Shown: positions 23,721 through 36,110 of the stretch, piece by piece | How positions within the stretch are numbered: position 1 is the stretch's first letter | Layout: each line of letters begins with the position of its first letter | NCBI GenBank assembly: GCA_008921705.1 | Contig: VFFE01006074.1 | Coordinates: forward strand, 189,162 to 253,161 | Reading direction: 5' to 3' | From: Burhinus oedicnemus | Taxonomy: Eukaryota > Chordata > Aves > Charadriiformes > Burhinidae | DNA length: 64,000 nucleotides | Program-made: the position numbers and the translations under genes | Notes under the pieces: model-generated | Seen by the model: only the letters and a program-made list of their open reading frames with translations | The model's database searches: none | Told to the model about the DNA's origin: nothing

Positions 23721-26700
23721 CCAAAAAACAGTGCCCCGGGACAAAGGACAGAGAAAAGTCAGCTCTGACTAATGCTGCAGATAAAACGGCTGTTATACAA
23801 AAACATGTCTTCCAACACAACGCTTGGGTCACAGCAACATCTGAACCACAAACTCCACTCTTCTTCCCCATGAAAAACAGCAAATGCCATTAGTTATGAT
23901 CTGATTTCAGCCAAAGTCTGGAGTTCCTAAAGCCTTCAGTGGGGGACAACTTAGAGTCCTGCTAACAAACTGCCCGGGCTGCTGGGAGTTATATATATAG
24001 AGATTAGAAGGAGGGGGGGGTGGAAAAAAGGCTTCAGAATTAGCCATGAATGAACTAGAAACTAGAAGTTAGAAGAGGGTTTCTAAGCAGTAGAAGGGAG
24101 GAGGTCTGGAGCATGTCCACCATGGGTATAGCACCAGTAAAAACCAGTATCAGGTTTTAAGACAATCTGCATCAGTCAATGAATGACACAAATGGCTGTG
24201 AAGGCAGGAGCCAGGCCTCTTGATTTAGCTCTGCCTTTCTATAGCCCTGTTTAATGAGGGCTGAAGAACCAAAAATAGAGCCAATAGTCATAGCAGCCAA
24301 TGCTTGCAGTCCCTCCCCAAAATATTTAAAATAAAGACTGCCATCTTCAACGATGACTCAGGATTTCAAAGGTTTCCAGTTTTGGCTGCCCAATGTAACA
24401 GAGAGTAAAAAGAGCATGATTTCACACAGGATGGTCCTCTCTCAGCACCAGCGAGCTGCATACACCACCAGGCCTCTTGGGAAGTTTTGGTTCATCCATC
24501 AATTAATGCCCACAGATGTTTGCCCTTAATCAGCCCTTTCAGTCTGGCCCAGGGCAGCAGAGGGTAGAACACACTCGGTAGCATTTTTTGGAGGGTGGGA
24601 AAAGCAATTTACAGGGCAAAGAAGTTCCAAATATTATTATTTTCCTGAGCTTAACGTTGGTTGCAAGTCTATGAATCTTAAAGTTTAGGGAGAACAATAT
24701 GCGACATGCAACTGGGAGTGTGTTTCTGATCCTGTGGGACCGTGTGTAGCTATTGTTCACCAGCGTTAACAATGGGATTCCCATCACCTAATTTTGACTT
24801 GGCTTCTAACTCTGGAGGAATTCAAGTTATTTTTTGCAAATCCCTGGCCACGGCAGGAGAGAGTGGCTGTTGCTTAAGGGACAATTGCGTGGCACAGCTG
24901 GGATGGAGCTTGGATGTGCTGCTACAGTGCGTGGAAAGAGGCTGACAGCTCTGGATGGCAGTGCATCCTCTCTGTTGTAGAGAGCGTTCTTGGAGAGAGA
25001 CAACTCTCCTGCCCTTCAGCAGAGGGGGATCCTAAATGGCCAGCTAAGTCTAGATGCTAAATTTTTAAATAAAGAAAGGGCAGTGTGGTGAATCCCATCT
25101 GAATACAATATGGCCATTAACACATCATTAAAAATGCCTAGTGTCTTACAAATGCAAACAATAAAATCCTTCCAGGAGTGTCAGTCTCCCCTTTCTCTTT
25201 AAATGCAGCTATATTTTTTCTAGTACATGGTGACTTTTCAATAGTCAGCCTGCTTGTCTTCTATTCCTTTGCAGCTACTGCTGTTCACCAGCTGGATAGG
25301 AGCAAGATGTTTGCTCTCTGTGCTTTACAAGCAGTGGCGCATGCTTACCTTGTCCTCCATAATGTTTTACAGCTCAGGACCCAGTGGAAAGCAAATCCTT
25401 CTTCGTACTCTGACTCTTCTTTGGTGGCTTAGAGAGGACTACAGCTTCTGGCCTTGCAAGGGATAATGTCATCTGCAAGAAAGGTGGGTGCCTCACCAGT
25501 TTGTGCCACTAACCAGGAGGCACTTAAAGAGGAAGCCAGGAAACTAGGATCTGACCTCAGAATAGATCTCTGAGGAGCATGCAGAGGCCAGGGGTAGCAG
25601 GTTCATACTGGCTGCAATGTTTGCAGGACAGCTGATCTGTCTTGGTAGAGTGGGGTGCTGTCATCCAGTTTGAAGTCAGGGGTCTGGTCAAACTATGGTG
25701 AGAAGTACCAAGACAGGAATAAAGAAACAAATTGGTTAGTAGCCTTGACTATCTATCCAAACTAGTGAACCACAGTGCAAAACGCAGAAGGACTGTGACA
25801 GCAATAACATCCCTTTCATATATAGCCAGTTCTGCTACTAGAAAATGCTGTTATAGTGGTGTTCCTCTTCCCACCAGTTCCCATTTCTCTTTGCATCCAA
25901 CTTCAACTGGGTAACTTTCCCTTAGACAACATTTTCTAGGCAGCAAATCCTGGCAGAACTACCACAATCTCACCAATTTTAAAGAAAGAGGAGGTGCAGA
26001 AGAGGGGTACTGCAACAGCCCAGAGAAGAGTGCACTCATGTTGCAGACAACGACTGGAAGAGCTCAGCTTGTTGAGTTTAGTGAAATGAAGGCTGAAAAG
26101 GGTAGGACTGGCTGCCACAGATACATCAGGGGCCTAAATATTGGGTAGGAAAGAGAACTATTTAACTCAAGTACAATGTTGGCACAAGAACAGCTGGGTA
26201 CAGGGTGCCCATGAATGCATCTAGACAATGGGAATAGATGGAAAATAGCAATACAAAAGTGAAAAAAAAGAAACCAAGTCATTTTCAGATTATAAAGTCA
26301 TAGAAATGGAGCTGAGAAAGGCCTCTGGAGACCTGCTCATTTTGGACTTTTTAACCTTTAGTAATATGACAATCGCTTCTAAAAGAGAAAAACCAGAGAC
26401 CATTTTGTCAGCGTGGCCACAATACATTTCATTCACAGCTTACTAAAAGGAGACTGTCCCCTACATGTTCCTCTTATTATTTTTCCCATTTTGGCTGTAT
26501 GTTTGCATATGAGAACACAAAATTTCAAAATTAATAATTTGCAGTCATTTCACACCCCTTCAGTCTGACAGTGCTTCATGCATAATTGGGTGAGAAATAT
26601 TGCTCTACTGCAACCCTCTGCTCCAAAGGCCTGTCACAAGCAGCTAAAGCATCCCTCATTCTTGATACACGCACGAGATGTTGTGGGGATGTGGTTGCTG

Positions 26701-26739
26701 CTAACAGCAGGACTCAGACTTTATGATTTCTCCTAGCAC
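23721..26739. other. Non-coding stretch with a few CNE-like patches
   Basis: No gene recognised. G-run at 24013-24020. AT-rich patches at 25055-25165 (ATGGCCATTAACACATCATT) and 26490-26610 (an octamer-like TATGTTTGCATATG near 26499) look like possible regulatory DNA but rest only on composition. Confidence 0.45.
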
Positions 26740-27300
26740 CAGGCAAGGAGGGAGGGTTGAAGGAATGTGAGGACTATGAGTGTGATGGTGGTAATGATCG
26801 AGAGCTTTCAGCCAGCCCCACCACCAAGCAAAAGGGACGTGAAAGGATGCACGGGGAGGCCAGGGAATTTTCCCTGGAGCAGTCTCAGCTGGCTGTTGGG
26901 GGCTGCATGGAAGACCCATGCCAGACCCCCAGGAAGGCGGCAGCTGACCCTGAGGGATCATCACAGTCTGTGGGGCAGTGGGTAAGGCTGAGGGAAACGC
27001 AGCCCCCACCTCCTTTCGCCCCCTGGGCAACAGAAGGAGCAGCTAAGCTCGCCCCTGGCTCCCAGTTCCAGCTCTGCTCTTCCCTGTCCTCATGCTCCCG
27101 CCTCAGGACTGTGGCAGCGTCAGCCAGTTTCCCCATGCTGCTAAGAAGTCTTGAGCCCCTCCTGGGGTGCTCTGGCTCTGTACGACCTTCCCTGTGCCTC
27201 TTTCCTCCTTCCACCTCCTTGTCTTATCTCTTTAGTGGCCATCCTCTTCCAGAGCTGGGACTGGTCTTGACAGTGAGTAAAAAGAGTGCCCAATAATATC
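26740..27300. other. GC-rich patch with a long but unconvincing open frame
   Basis: A GC-rich stretch open for 179 codons on the plus strand (26757-27296). The frame opens with TTG; the first ATG is at 26847, leaving 149 codons. The translation is rich in P, S and G without any domain, and the opposite strand is also open. No promoter or splice context supports it as a gene. Confidence 0.5.
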
Positions 27301-28779
27301 CAAGTCCTCCATCCACTTGGAGACTAGAGGTGCTACTTTCCTACAAATAAATATCAGAAGGAGCTTTTTTTTGGCTTCATATCTCTGCCTCTGTACAGGA
27401 ACCTGTGTCACCAGTGGCTCTCCAGACTGGGGTGAGCTAAAGTGTCAAGTCCTTATATTTCAAATATCTGTGTATGCATTCTTTCCACAGGCTGTGAAAA
27501 TACACCCGAAAAGCTCTTCTGGGGCTTAGAGCATTACTGTTCCAGTCTACGCTGTCATTTAGTTCCCTGGGTAGTAGAGAAATTGGGAGAGGAGAATGCC
27601 AGATCTGGCTTTACTTTGGCCATACAAATGTATTAGAGTAGTGAAAAGTCAGGGAAAAGCATAAATCTCGTTGCTGCACTCCAGTGCTCTGGGAGTTTTT
27701 CAAGTCCCTCTGGAATCCAGAGGCAGTTTTCAGTTTGGAGTCTAAATGTACTTTACTGACGGGGCCAAATCCAGTCTTAACACAAGGCCATGGAAGTCAG
27801 GGGAGTTTCATTAGGAATGCGTTAGGAATTGCATCTCTGCTTTAGGGGCTATATATTAGGGGAGTTTCTGAGCCAGCTTTCCTTTATAAAATGTCAAAAG
27901 TAATAAAGAACAAGCCTTGTACCAGTGTGTTTTCACTCCTCACCCTAAGATTATTAGATCACCACAGACACCAAATCACTCCTGCAAGACAACAGTAAAA
28001 ATGTTTTGTTCTGTTCTGCTGTCTGCAACAACGTATCTCAAAACTCCTGCAGACAATTCCTGTAGCTTTATCACTTTCACCTGCTAATTAACAAAGTAGT
28101 ATTTTCTCCATTTCACGGAACAGCAAACAGAGCACAGGACTGAACAATATGCATTCACGACAGTGCACCCCCAGGGCCTGCTCACTTCTGCACGATGCGA
28201 GGGTCCGAATATCCCACAGAAAACCCTCAACAGGCAAGTCAAAACTGTAGGTGGAGAAATGCACTGGAGATTTATACTGCTGCACCCCATCGACTTCTGC
28301 ATGCGCCGCGTGGGTGTTGTGTACTTTAAAATGTGTGCATACCTGATTTACTCATTCAAGGTCATACCGACAGCTCTCGCAAAGCCTGAAAGGAGGAGAA
28401 TGAAAGTGTCCTAACACATCATCCTCCACTAAGAAAGCAGAGAGCCAGGCTGGGCAGCCTCCGGGATTTTGAGCATTTTCCTGTTCAAGCGGAGCTGCGT
28501 TGCTGGTGGGCAGGTAGCAGCTGTCCCCATTGTGCTCTCCTTCTTCGTGCCAGTTGTGACAAGCTGCTGGCCCTGCAGAGGTCAGGACCCTGGTGAACTG
28601 CAACAGAGGCATCAAGTGCTATTCGAGGCTCCTACAAAGCTGCTGCATCTCAGACATCCCAACTATTTTAAATTTAAAACACAGCTTTGGAAGGCATGTC
28701 TCTCCTGCAACATTCTTCCCATTGCACCCATATGCACAGGATTGGTTTTCCAAACAACAGCTCTGCTGAGGAGCTAGCT
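27301..28779. other. Non-coding stretch, nothing recognised
   Basis: Overlapping short open frames on both strands; no known repeat and no notable motif cluster. Confidence 0.55.
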
Positions 28780-28985
28780 TTGTTATTAATAAGATGGCTA
28801 TGTTTATGTAGTTTAAGTGATTTTAAAATTAAAGTGAAGTTATGATTCAGCTGACTTCAAGTTTTCTCAGCTCCTTTCCTTTGCACACACAGTTTGCCCT
28901 GCACTTGTTTGCCTTGGCAGGGCCCAGGCTTAATAGTAACAATTTCATCTTCCATTTATAGGCATCTGCACGCCATGTTATTCTT
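28780..28985. promoter_or_regulatory. Candidate conserved non-coding element (weak)
   Basis: AT-rich unique DNA starting TTGTTATTAATAAGATGGC, with GTGATTTTAAAATTAAAG and TTGCCTTGGCAGGG (an NFI-like half-site). It is stop-rich. The call is inferred from texture only. Confidence 0.2.
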
Positions 28986-31957
28986 TTAAAGCAGAACACT
29001 TCTCAGAGCTGAGCAAGGGGGACATGTAAAACCATGCATGCAAAGGCAAAAATCTTCTCAGGATCTCAGCTTCTTCACATAAGGAATAGCTTTGTCTCTG
29101 CCCTTTGGGAAAAATAAGTAGAAAAGGAAAAAAGTCCCATCTCTGACTTTGGATCTTGAAAAAGAAAGGGAAACAGTCACAAACCTGCAATGTTTTACAT
29201 TCAGTGTACACTATTTGGCAAACTTCCCAGGGCAAATGTAGGAAAGCTGTAAACTGGTGGAGCTGGATATATCAGAAGAGATATTTTCTGCGTGGAGACA
29301 TGTATTCATTTTTTTCTGAGATATTTAGACTTCAAGCAAGCGCTGTACCAGCAACTACCTCTTCCAAGAGACTGGGCTTGGGTTCCCACCCAGACTTCCT
29401 AGCATCCGAACACTGCGTAGCCCACGGAGAATTGCCTTCTTCCTGTTAATCACTAGTCAGCCCTTCCTGCCGGTTTGTCCTTTGAATCACTGCTTGTGCT
29501 GGATCTTCTGGCTGATTCTTTTTTTAATGTAATTTAATTTAAAAAAAATAAATTAACATTCAAAGGAGGGTTGTAGCAGGGATTTGACATTTTGGAAACC
29601 AAGACCCCAGGAGGATCTTTCTGCTTTGCTTTAAAGGTCCATAGGAAAGGAAAGAAACATGAATGAGATCCTGGCTGCAGCAAGGCCAAGGGGAACTGCA
29701 GCCACAGCATCACCTGGTGAGAGCAGCCTGACACACGTAAAAATGAGATTTGTCCTCCCACAGTGCCACTGAGTTTGCTCTGCTTTGCTTCAGCACAAGT
29801 GGAAACTTAAGCCACATATGATAAGCCTGGAGTTTATCATCAAACTGATAAAATGAGGTGGATGTGGAATGATGGAGTCCTTAGCATGGGGGGGAGGTAG
29901 ATTTGCTTCAGCTGAAACCTAATTGCATTTGTGCTGTGAGCTTCCCTCCCTTTTGGCAAGCAGCCTTCCTCACCACCCTGTCCCCCACCCACAGGGCCCC
30001 AAATGCTGCCAGCTCCTCAGCTTACCATGGGTTGAGATGGGGCTCCTGGCTCCCCAGCATGACTTCGCTGAGAGGCCCTTGTCTTCAGGAGCTCCTAGCA
30101 AGGCCTGCTCAGACAGCAGCCCTCTTGTGGGATCTCAGCCTGCATGTGGGCTATGGGTGACACTCAACAAGGCTCGTCGTCGGCAGTTTTCACCATAAGG
30201 GACAAGCAGAGTGGCCATCACCTGCCTGATGTGGCAGGACCTGCAACTTCTGATGTCCCTGTGGCCAGTTCTGGACTCCAAACTCACGCTTACGGCTCAT
30301 CTGACTTGCTGAAACTCCAGATTCTTGGCAAAGCGAATGTGGGCTCATCCTTTCTCTTTTCACCAAAGAACATGGGCCGATGCTGCTCCTCTCAGCTCCT
30401 GGGGTGGACAACCAAAACCACAACAGCAAGCTGGGAGATGATAGAGAAATGACCAGATTTTGCAGCCATGGGGAGGACAAAGAAAGTGTAATATTCTGGG
30501 TAGCGGCATGCAACTGGATGGGGTCCAGATGTGCAGGCAGAGCTCATGTTGGAGAGTTCCTTCCCACCACTATCGGCTCCCAGTGATGTGTCCAGCTTAG
30601 CGTGCCTTTCTTGCCACGTGCTGTTTAACTCCTGTGCCTGTATGTGTGTCTGTTGTGTGACTCCATGTGCGTGTCGCATCCCTGTCCCAAATCTGCTTCC
30701 CATTTGCCAGGAACCAGATTCCCTGCTGTTTCTGGGGGACTTTTTCTAAGCTGTTCAGCCATGACCTGAGCCTGAGGCATATTGGATGGCAACTCGTGAA
30801 TCTCACACTGCAACGACTGACCACAAAGTGAAAACCTCCCAGTGGAAGACTGCTCTTTAGGAGTGTGTAATGCTCCCTTCCCAAAATTACTGGTTACTCA
30901 GTCACTTCTGCATAAACAGGAACTTTGTCCCCAGCTCCTTTCCAAGTGCTGCAAGGCCAGCAGCTGGCGTGCTATCCTATCATCTTTAAGACAGCATCAT
31001 CCCCCGAAACATCAGAAATGCGTAGTGTCCTGGCTTTCCAGTAATCAGATTCACTTGCACTTTCGCTGATGTTACGGTCCCCAGAGTAAAACCGCCTACA
31101 TTTTGCACAAAATTGGCAAGCCAGGGCTGCAGCTCTCCTCTGCTCACCCCCAGCAGATGATCTGCCTGACTCTAACTAGAAGCTCCGTGGGGCAGAGGCA
31201 GTAAGAATTGTGCAGTGATGAAGTCACATAGGGCCTGTTTTAATTAAAGATATTGCGTTTCCTTACAGACTTTACCTCCTCCTTAGCGCTGCTTCCTGAG
31301 GGACTGACTGGGAGACAGCCTGTGTCACTGCTTCAGGGACCCTCAGCAGTAGGTGCCCAGCTGCTCCCCAGAGCTGTGCTGGTGCTGGGGACGAGGGGGT
31401 CCCTAATCTGATTCCCTGGAGCTGCTGCTTGCTGTGAGTCCTGAATGCACAGTGCTCTTCTGTTTGCCTAAAAGCTGGGCCTGAAGGTTGAGGATTGATC
31501 TCTACATCCACAGTGGGCCCGGGAGGCTCCTCGCCATGGCCTGTGAGCAGCCCTGCCTGACCCAAGCACGTCTTGCAAAGCAGGCACTGTCACCCCAAAC
31601 AGCTGCCTCTTGCTTTTGCCGTGAGACTGTTACCTTTTAGGTGTTTGGGGATTGGAAAAACACCTGATGCAGTCCAGAAGTTGCTTCCTGGGGATATTTG
31701 GGCCTTTCTAAGCAACTGTCAAGTTCTGTGCGAGTGGTTAAATGAATTTTCTGTGCTGTTTCTGTGGGTCTGGAATAGGGATATTCTCAGTGTCCTGTTC
31801 ATTTTGTCCGAGGCAAGGACATGGGGCAGGTTTATAATTCCTAAATAATGAGTGGTGAGTTTATAATTCCTAATCTGGCTGCAGCTAGTGGGAAGGTAGT
31901 CCTTTTACCCTTCTGTGGACCCTTCATCTTCATTCCTCCTCTTCAACCATCACTTTC
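28986..31957. other. Non-coding stretch
   Basis: No gene recognised. An imperfect AT-rich inverted repeat lies at 29526-29540 / 29546-29560. A 15-bp direct repeat GTTTATAATTCCTAA lies at 31830-31844 and 31859-31873. The GC-richer areas at 29950-30300 and 31290-31600 show no domain-bearing frame. Confidence 0.5.
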
Positions 31958-32202
31958 ATGGAATCATGGAATTTTCAGAGTTGGAAGGGTCCTCTAGAGA
32001 TCATCTAGTCCAACTCCCCTGCTGATGCAGGAATGCCTACAGCACATTACTCAGGACTGCATCCAGGTGGGTCTTGAAAATCTCCAGAGAAGGGGACTCC
32101 ACAACCTCCCTGGGCAGCCTGTTCCAGTGCTCTGTCACCCTCACCGTAAAGTTTTTTCTTTTGTTTGAATGGAACTTCCTATGTTCCAACTTGTGCCCAT
32201 TC
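31958..32202 (-). mobile_element. CR1 LINE 3' fragment (CR1 copy 2)
   Basis: About 245 bp of CR1 in antisense orientation. Its tail is at the left end (two CATGGAAT units, 31958-31973), followed by the 3' UTR and the end of ORF2. On the minus strand it reads [13 protein letters not shown] ... [19 protein letters not shown] ... SNVL and stops at 32037-32039. It is almost identical to the 3' end of the copy at 3525-4278, so both belong to one subfamily. Several of the few differences are CG-to-TG changes, and there is a small in-frame deletion near 32150-32160. The 5' truncation is at about 32202, beyond which the sequence is host DNA. Confidence 0.94.
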
Positions 32203-32609
32203 CATCTCCACCTTTCCCCTCTTTCCATCATCTCTAACCTTGTCTGCCTTCACCCTCTCTTTTAAATCTCCTGCTCCTATCTCCTTCCACCCCACAATGC
32301 CTTTCTGCCTTCTAGCTTCACCTCTGGTGTGCCAAGACACTGCCTCCTTGTTCAGCAGCAGCCTCTGCAGCTACTCTGGCTTTCTTGGCTTTCTTGACTT
32401 TCTTTTCTTTTGGCCTCCTCCTGAACACCTGGTGGTGGCAAACCTCAGAAAGACCCCCTAGTAGAAAGGTTTCTGATCCACTGTTCCCTCAAAGGGAGGA
32501 GTACAGGTTCTCTTAGTAAAGTTTTGGAGATGCTCTTTCAGCAGAGGGGATGCAGACACCCATGGCACTGCCCTGGGAAATCATTAACTCCCCATCTGCA
32601 GAGATGGGG
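32203..32609. other. Non-coding spacer between two CR1 copies
   Basis: Pyrimidine-rich host DNA (clusters of TTTC/CTTTC near 32378-32412) separating two oppositely oriented CR1 copies whose truncated 5' ends face each other. No gene recognised. Confidence 0.6.
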
Positions 32610-33308
32610 AGAGAAAGCAGCTCTGCAGAGAGGGACCTGGGAGTCCTGGTGGACAACAAGTTGACCATGAGCCAGCAATGTGCCCTTGTGGCTAAGAAGG
32701 CCAATGGTACCCTGGAGTGTATTAAAAAGAGCATGGCCAGCAGGCCCAGGGAGGTTATCCTCCCTTTCTACTCTGCCCTGGTGAGGCCACATCTGGAGTA
32801 CTGTGTCCAGTTCTGGGCTCCTCAGTTCAAGAAAGACAAGGAACTACTGGAGACAGTCCAGTAGAGGGCTATGAAAATGGTCAAGGGACTGGAGCATCTC
32901 TCTCATGAAGGAAGACTGAGAGACTTGGGTCTGTTTAGCCTGGAGAAGAGAAGACTGAGAGGGGATCTCATCAATGCTTAAAAGTATCTAAAGGGCAGGT
33001 GTCAAGAGCATGGGGCCAGACTGTTTTCAGTGGTGCCCAGCAACAGGACAAGGGGCAATGGGCACAAATTGGAACACAGAAAATTCCATCTCAACATGAG
33101 GAAAAACTTCTTTACTTTGAGGGTCACAGAGCACTGGAACAGACTGCTCAGACAGGCTGTGGAGTCTCCTTCTCTGGAGATATTCAAAAGCTGCCTGGAT
33201 GCATTCCTGTGCAATCTGCTGTAGGTGAACCTGCTTTGGCAGCGGGATTTGGACTAGGTAGTCTCCAAAGATCCCTTCCAACCCTTACCATTCTGTGATT
33301 CTGTGATC
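32610..33308 (+). mobile_element. CR1 LINE, 5'-truncated and decayed (CR1 copy 3)
   Basis: Sense-strand CR1 from about the [17 protein letters not shown] block of ORF2 through the C-terminus ([11 protein letters not shown]), a 3' UTR with TTTGGACTAGGTAGTCTCC, and the tail ATTCTGTGATTCTGTGAT at 33290-33307. The reading frame is kept but broken by a TAG at 32862-32864 and a TAA at 32979-32981. It is more diverged from copies 1 and 2 than they are from each other, indicating an older insertion or a sister subfamily. Confidence 0.94.
32613..33225 (+). pseudogene. CR1 ORF2 C-terminal remnant with two stops
   Basis: The same region of ORF2 as at 3528-4187. Blocks [19 protein letters not shown] and [15 protein letters not shown] are clear. 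Nonsense codons at 32862 and 32979 interrupt it without frameshift. The reverse-transcriptase core and endonuclease are missing, so this is a dead remnant. Confidence 0.88.
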
Positions 33309-33808
33309 TGAACTGAGCAAGAGGCTGTGAAGAAAGCATGTGAGCACAATGCTCTTCATTAAATGCCTTGTAGGGGATGACAGGAATTGCAAGGGGGAAA
33401 AGGAATGGACTAGAAAGGAGAGAGAAACTCAGGAAGAGCTGAGCATCCAGGAGAGGAATAAATAAACTCAGTCAAAGAGGGGCAGAGGCGTGATGAGACC
33501 TGTCATGAAAGGGTTTTAGGGTCCAAATGAGATGCAAAGAAAGTGTTCTGTAGTGCTGGTTACAATATATCTGCAGAGGTGATAGGGGAGAGTTTGAGTG
33601 AGCAGAAGAACAGATGGATGACAGTCCTTGATCCCCAAATTGTGTCAGGCTGCTCTATCTAGAAAGTATTAATAAGAAGCAAACAAGAGTGGTGGGGTTT
33701 TTTTTGGTGAGGGGTAGTGTCGTTTTGGTGAGGAGCTCAGGTGAGTTTGAATTACATACCTTAGCTCTACTGTAAGCCAGAAAAAAAGATTGCTCTTGTC
33801 CTTTGAGT
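33309..33808. other. Non-coding stretch, nothing recognised
   Basis: Short purine-rich host DNA following the CR1 tail; a T-run lies near 33698-33705. No gene. Confidence 0.55.
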
Positions 33809-33922
33809 TGGACCTGAGGCACCAGAGATGGATTTTAATTGCCCAAGGCCTGACAGTGAGGCTGTGGGAGACCAGGGAACTGAGCAACATGGAGCTCAGA
33901 AATCCTAAACAGCAGCCTCTGT
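33809..33922 (+). mobile_element. Possible second MIR-like SINE (core region)
   Basis: GACCTGAGGCACCAGAGATG, then TTAATTGCCCAAGGCCTGAC, AGTGAGGCTGTGGGAGACCA and a less certain AGAAATCCTAAACAGCAGCC follow the order of the MIR core (CTGAGGCACAGAGAG, TTGCCCAAGGTCACACAGTGAG, GGCAGAG). More degraded than the copy at 18211-18412 and lacking a clear 5' part. Confidence 0.55.
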
Positions 33923-35839
33923 CCTTGGGAGAGAAGACCTCTTTCTAGCTGGTGTGTTGTGAAAAAGTGGTAAGAAGACAGCTTGGATTCAGCATCACTG
34001 CCAGGAAGAGAGAGACAAAGTGGAGGCAGTTCAGAGGAAGGATGACCAAAATGACCAGAGGTGGCTGAGCTAGCTTGGTTTCTGAGCTGCAATTGAGAAA
34101 GCAAAATCTGCCCGGCTTGGCCAAATGACAGTGAAGAGCTCAGACTCATAATACAGTTGCCACGGCTTCATGAATAACTGTAAATCGGTTGAAAGAGGCA
34201 GTGGCAGAGTCTTGATAAACCTCCAGATCGCTGAAAGGCGTAAATACCAAGGCTAGAGAGGAAATGGTCTTGGCCCTGGACCAGGCCCTGGCTCAGACTC
34301 ATGGTTCTCTTCCGACTTTACCAGAAGCTTGAATGCAAATCCTTGAAGGGATCAACAAAATACTGTTTTTGCAAAATGATATAGCAGCACTGGGATTAAA
34401 TGTTGACCAGGGAATGGATGGTCTTGGTACCCCATAGGACAGAGGAACAGGCTTACCCAGGCTGAGTAGGTTTTTCCTCCTGATGTACTCTAGTGGGTCA
34501 ACTAAGGGGATAAACTAAGTCGTACTGAGTTTGAACAAAAGCATTTGATCCTATGTAAGCTCTCTGTGAGTGATGCTGGCAGAGCCTCTTAAGTGACCCT
34601 TGGAGTTAATGTCTTGATAAACTTAGAACAGATTGCTCTACATGAAACTTTTGTTTCCGGTTGTGTGGAAGCTCAGGCAGAAGTCACAGCATTCGTTATG
34701 CTTAAAACACATTTTCAAGATCTTCTTCCAAACCACAAAGGCAAGAAATGTCAAAAGCAACCAAACTAAGCTTCCAACATAATCACCTGACTCCAGGAGA
34801 TATGTTTCTAGACCTCAGCTAATAAAAAAAGGATAGCATATGTTTCAGTCTTGCATCTGAGCTAAATAATAGGGAAGAGAATTGTATCTATTCTACAGAG
34901 AATATTTCACTCCTTCAACCTGAAATGATACAAGCCATTTTGAGCTGGGACTATTTAATTTTTTATTATTATTATTAAATGCTACCTTCCAAAAAGGCAG
35001 GTGAACTTCAAAATGAAAATGATCATTTGGGAATACAAAGTCAAAGTCATGTGGAACACGTTTTGTTCATATTTTCTTTCCAAAATGTAAAAACAGAATC
35101 TTGATGGGGGGGATTTTTTTTTTCCTGCTTGTCAAATTGAAATTCACAAATTGCTTCAGCGATTCCTTCTGTTACATCTCCAACAAATTTCTCTCTGTGG
35201 GCTCATCGGTATGGTGTTCCCAAAGGGAAGCCTAGATCCTGTCCCTTCTGCTGAAGTGTCCCTGAGCCGGGAAAGATGATGTACGTTATCTGCCACTACC
35301 TCCTTTCCCACTCAGAAACTTGCAGGGTTGCCTTTTCTCTTACAGGAAAATCTCCCTTTCTTCCTGGAATCTGGCACCGCTTTCTCAGCCCGGCTGCCTT
35401 CCATCAGTGCAGGAGTGTGGGGCAGAACAGGCCTGTAAACAAGGTGGTGATGCACTACAGGAGAAGGCGGCTGACCTCAGAAACATTTGGATTTCCGAAG
35501 TGTCTCATCTGATGAGCTGAGCTAGCTGAAGCTGTAAGGCAGACAGCAGTATCACTGTATTCAGCTATCTTGCAAGAATCCTGCAGCCTGCCTTCTCAGG
35601 GGGGAGAGAAATCAGAATAACAGCCACAACCACCAAGAGAAAAAAATATGCATCCTGTCTTGCATCAATGAAATTTATGGGAAGAAACAGAATGATGCTG
35701 CTCAACAGATGGTGGGTCAATAAAGTAGGCCCTACCTGGCCTCAAATCTTCGGTATTTTAATGTATTTCCTGATTCCGTAAACTACAGCTGCCCTGTTGC
35801 ATACGTATGCACATAGCATTTAATCATGCATAGGAGAGA
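33923..35839. other. Non-coding stretch, nothing recognised
   Basis: Unique DNA with short AT-rich runs (TTTTTATTATTATTATTAAA near 34959-34978). No gene or family repeat recognised. Confidence 0.55.
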
Positions 35840-36110
35840 CAGAATAGTATTTATCCCCTCATTGCCAGTGCCCTCTTTATCTTTGTTTTAAAGGCTTGAT
35901 TCAGCCCCGTGAAATCTCCCGCCTCTGATATTGCTACAAGTTAAGCTAAAGGCACCCCCCCCAAAGAGGAAACCATTCATATTTATTTTAGTTAATTGCT
36001 TGTTTGCATAATTACTCATTCCTAAATCCAACTTACAATAAAATCTTTCCTCCCATCAATACAGCTATTGTTACCGTTTCCAGCCTGTCTGTCCCAGCAG
36101 TCATTGGCTG
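35840..36110. promoter_or_regulatory. Candidate conserved non-coding element
   Basis: AT-rich unique sequence with TTAGTTAATTGCTTGTTTGC and an octamer-like TTTGCATAATTAC near 36003-36015. Open frames are absent. A C8 run lies at 35955-35962. It resembles vertebrate enhancer DNA in composition; conservation unverified. Confidence 0.28.

Noticed and set aside
26757..27296. 179-codon plus-strand open frame as a gene
   Set aside because: It opens with TTG, has no domain, is low in complexity (P/S/G rich), overlaps open minus-strand frames and lies in a GC-rich patch where stops are rare.
31187..31215. L2-like 3' end (AAGCTCCGTGGGGCAGAGGC)
   Set aside because: A single short phrase with no supporting flanking similarity.
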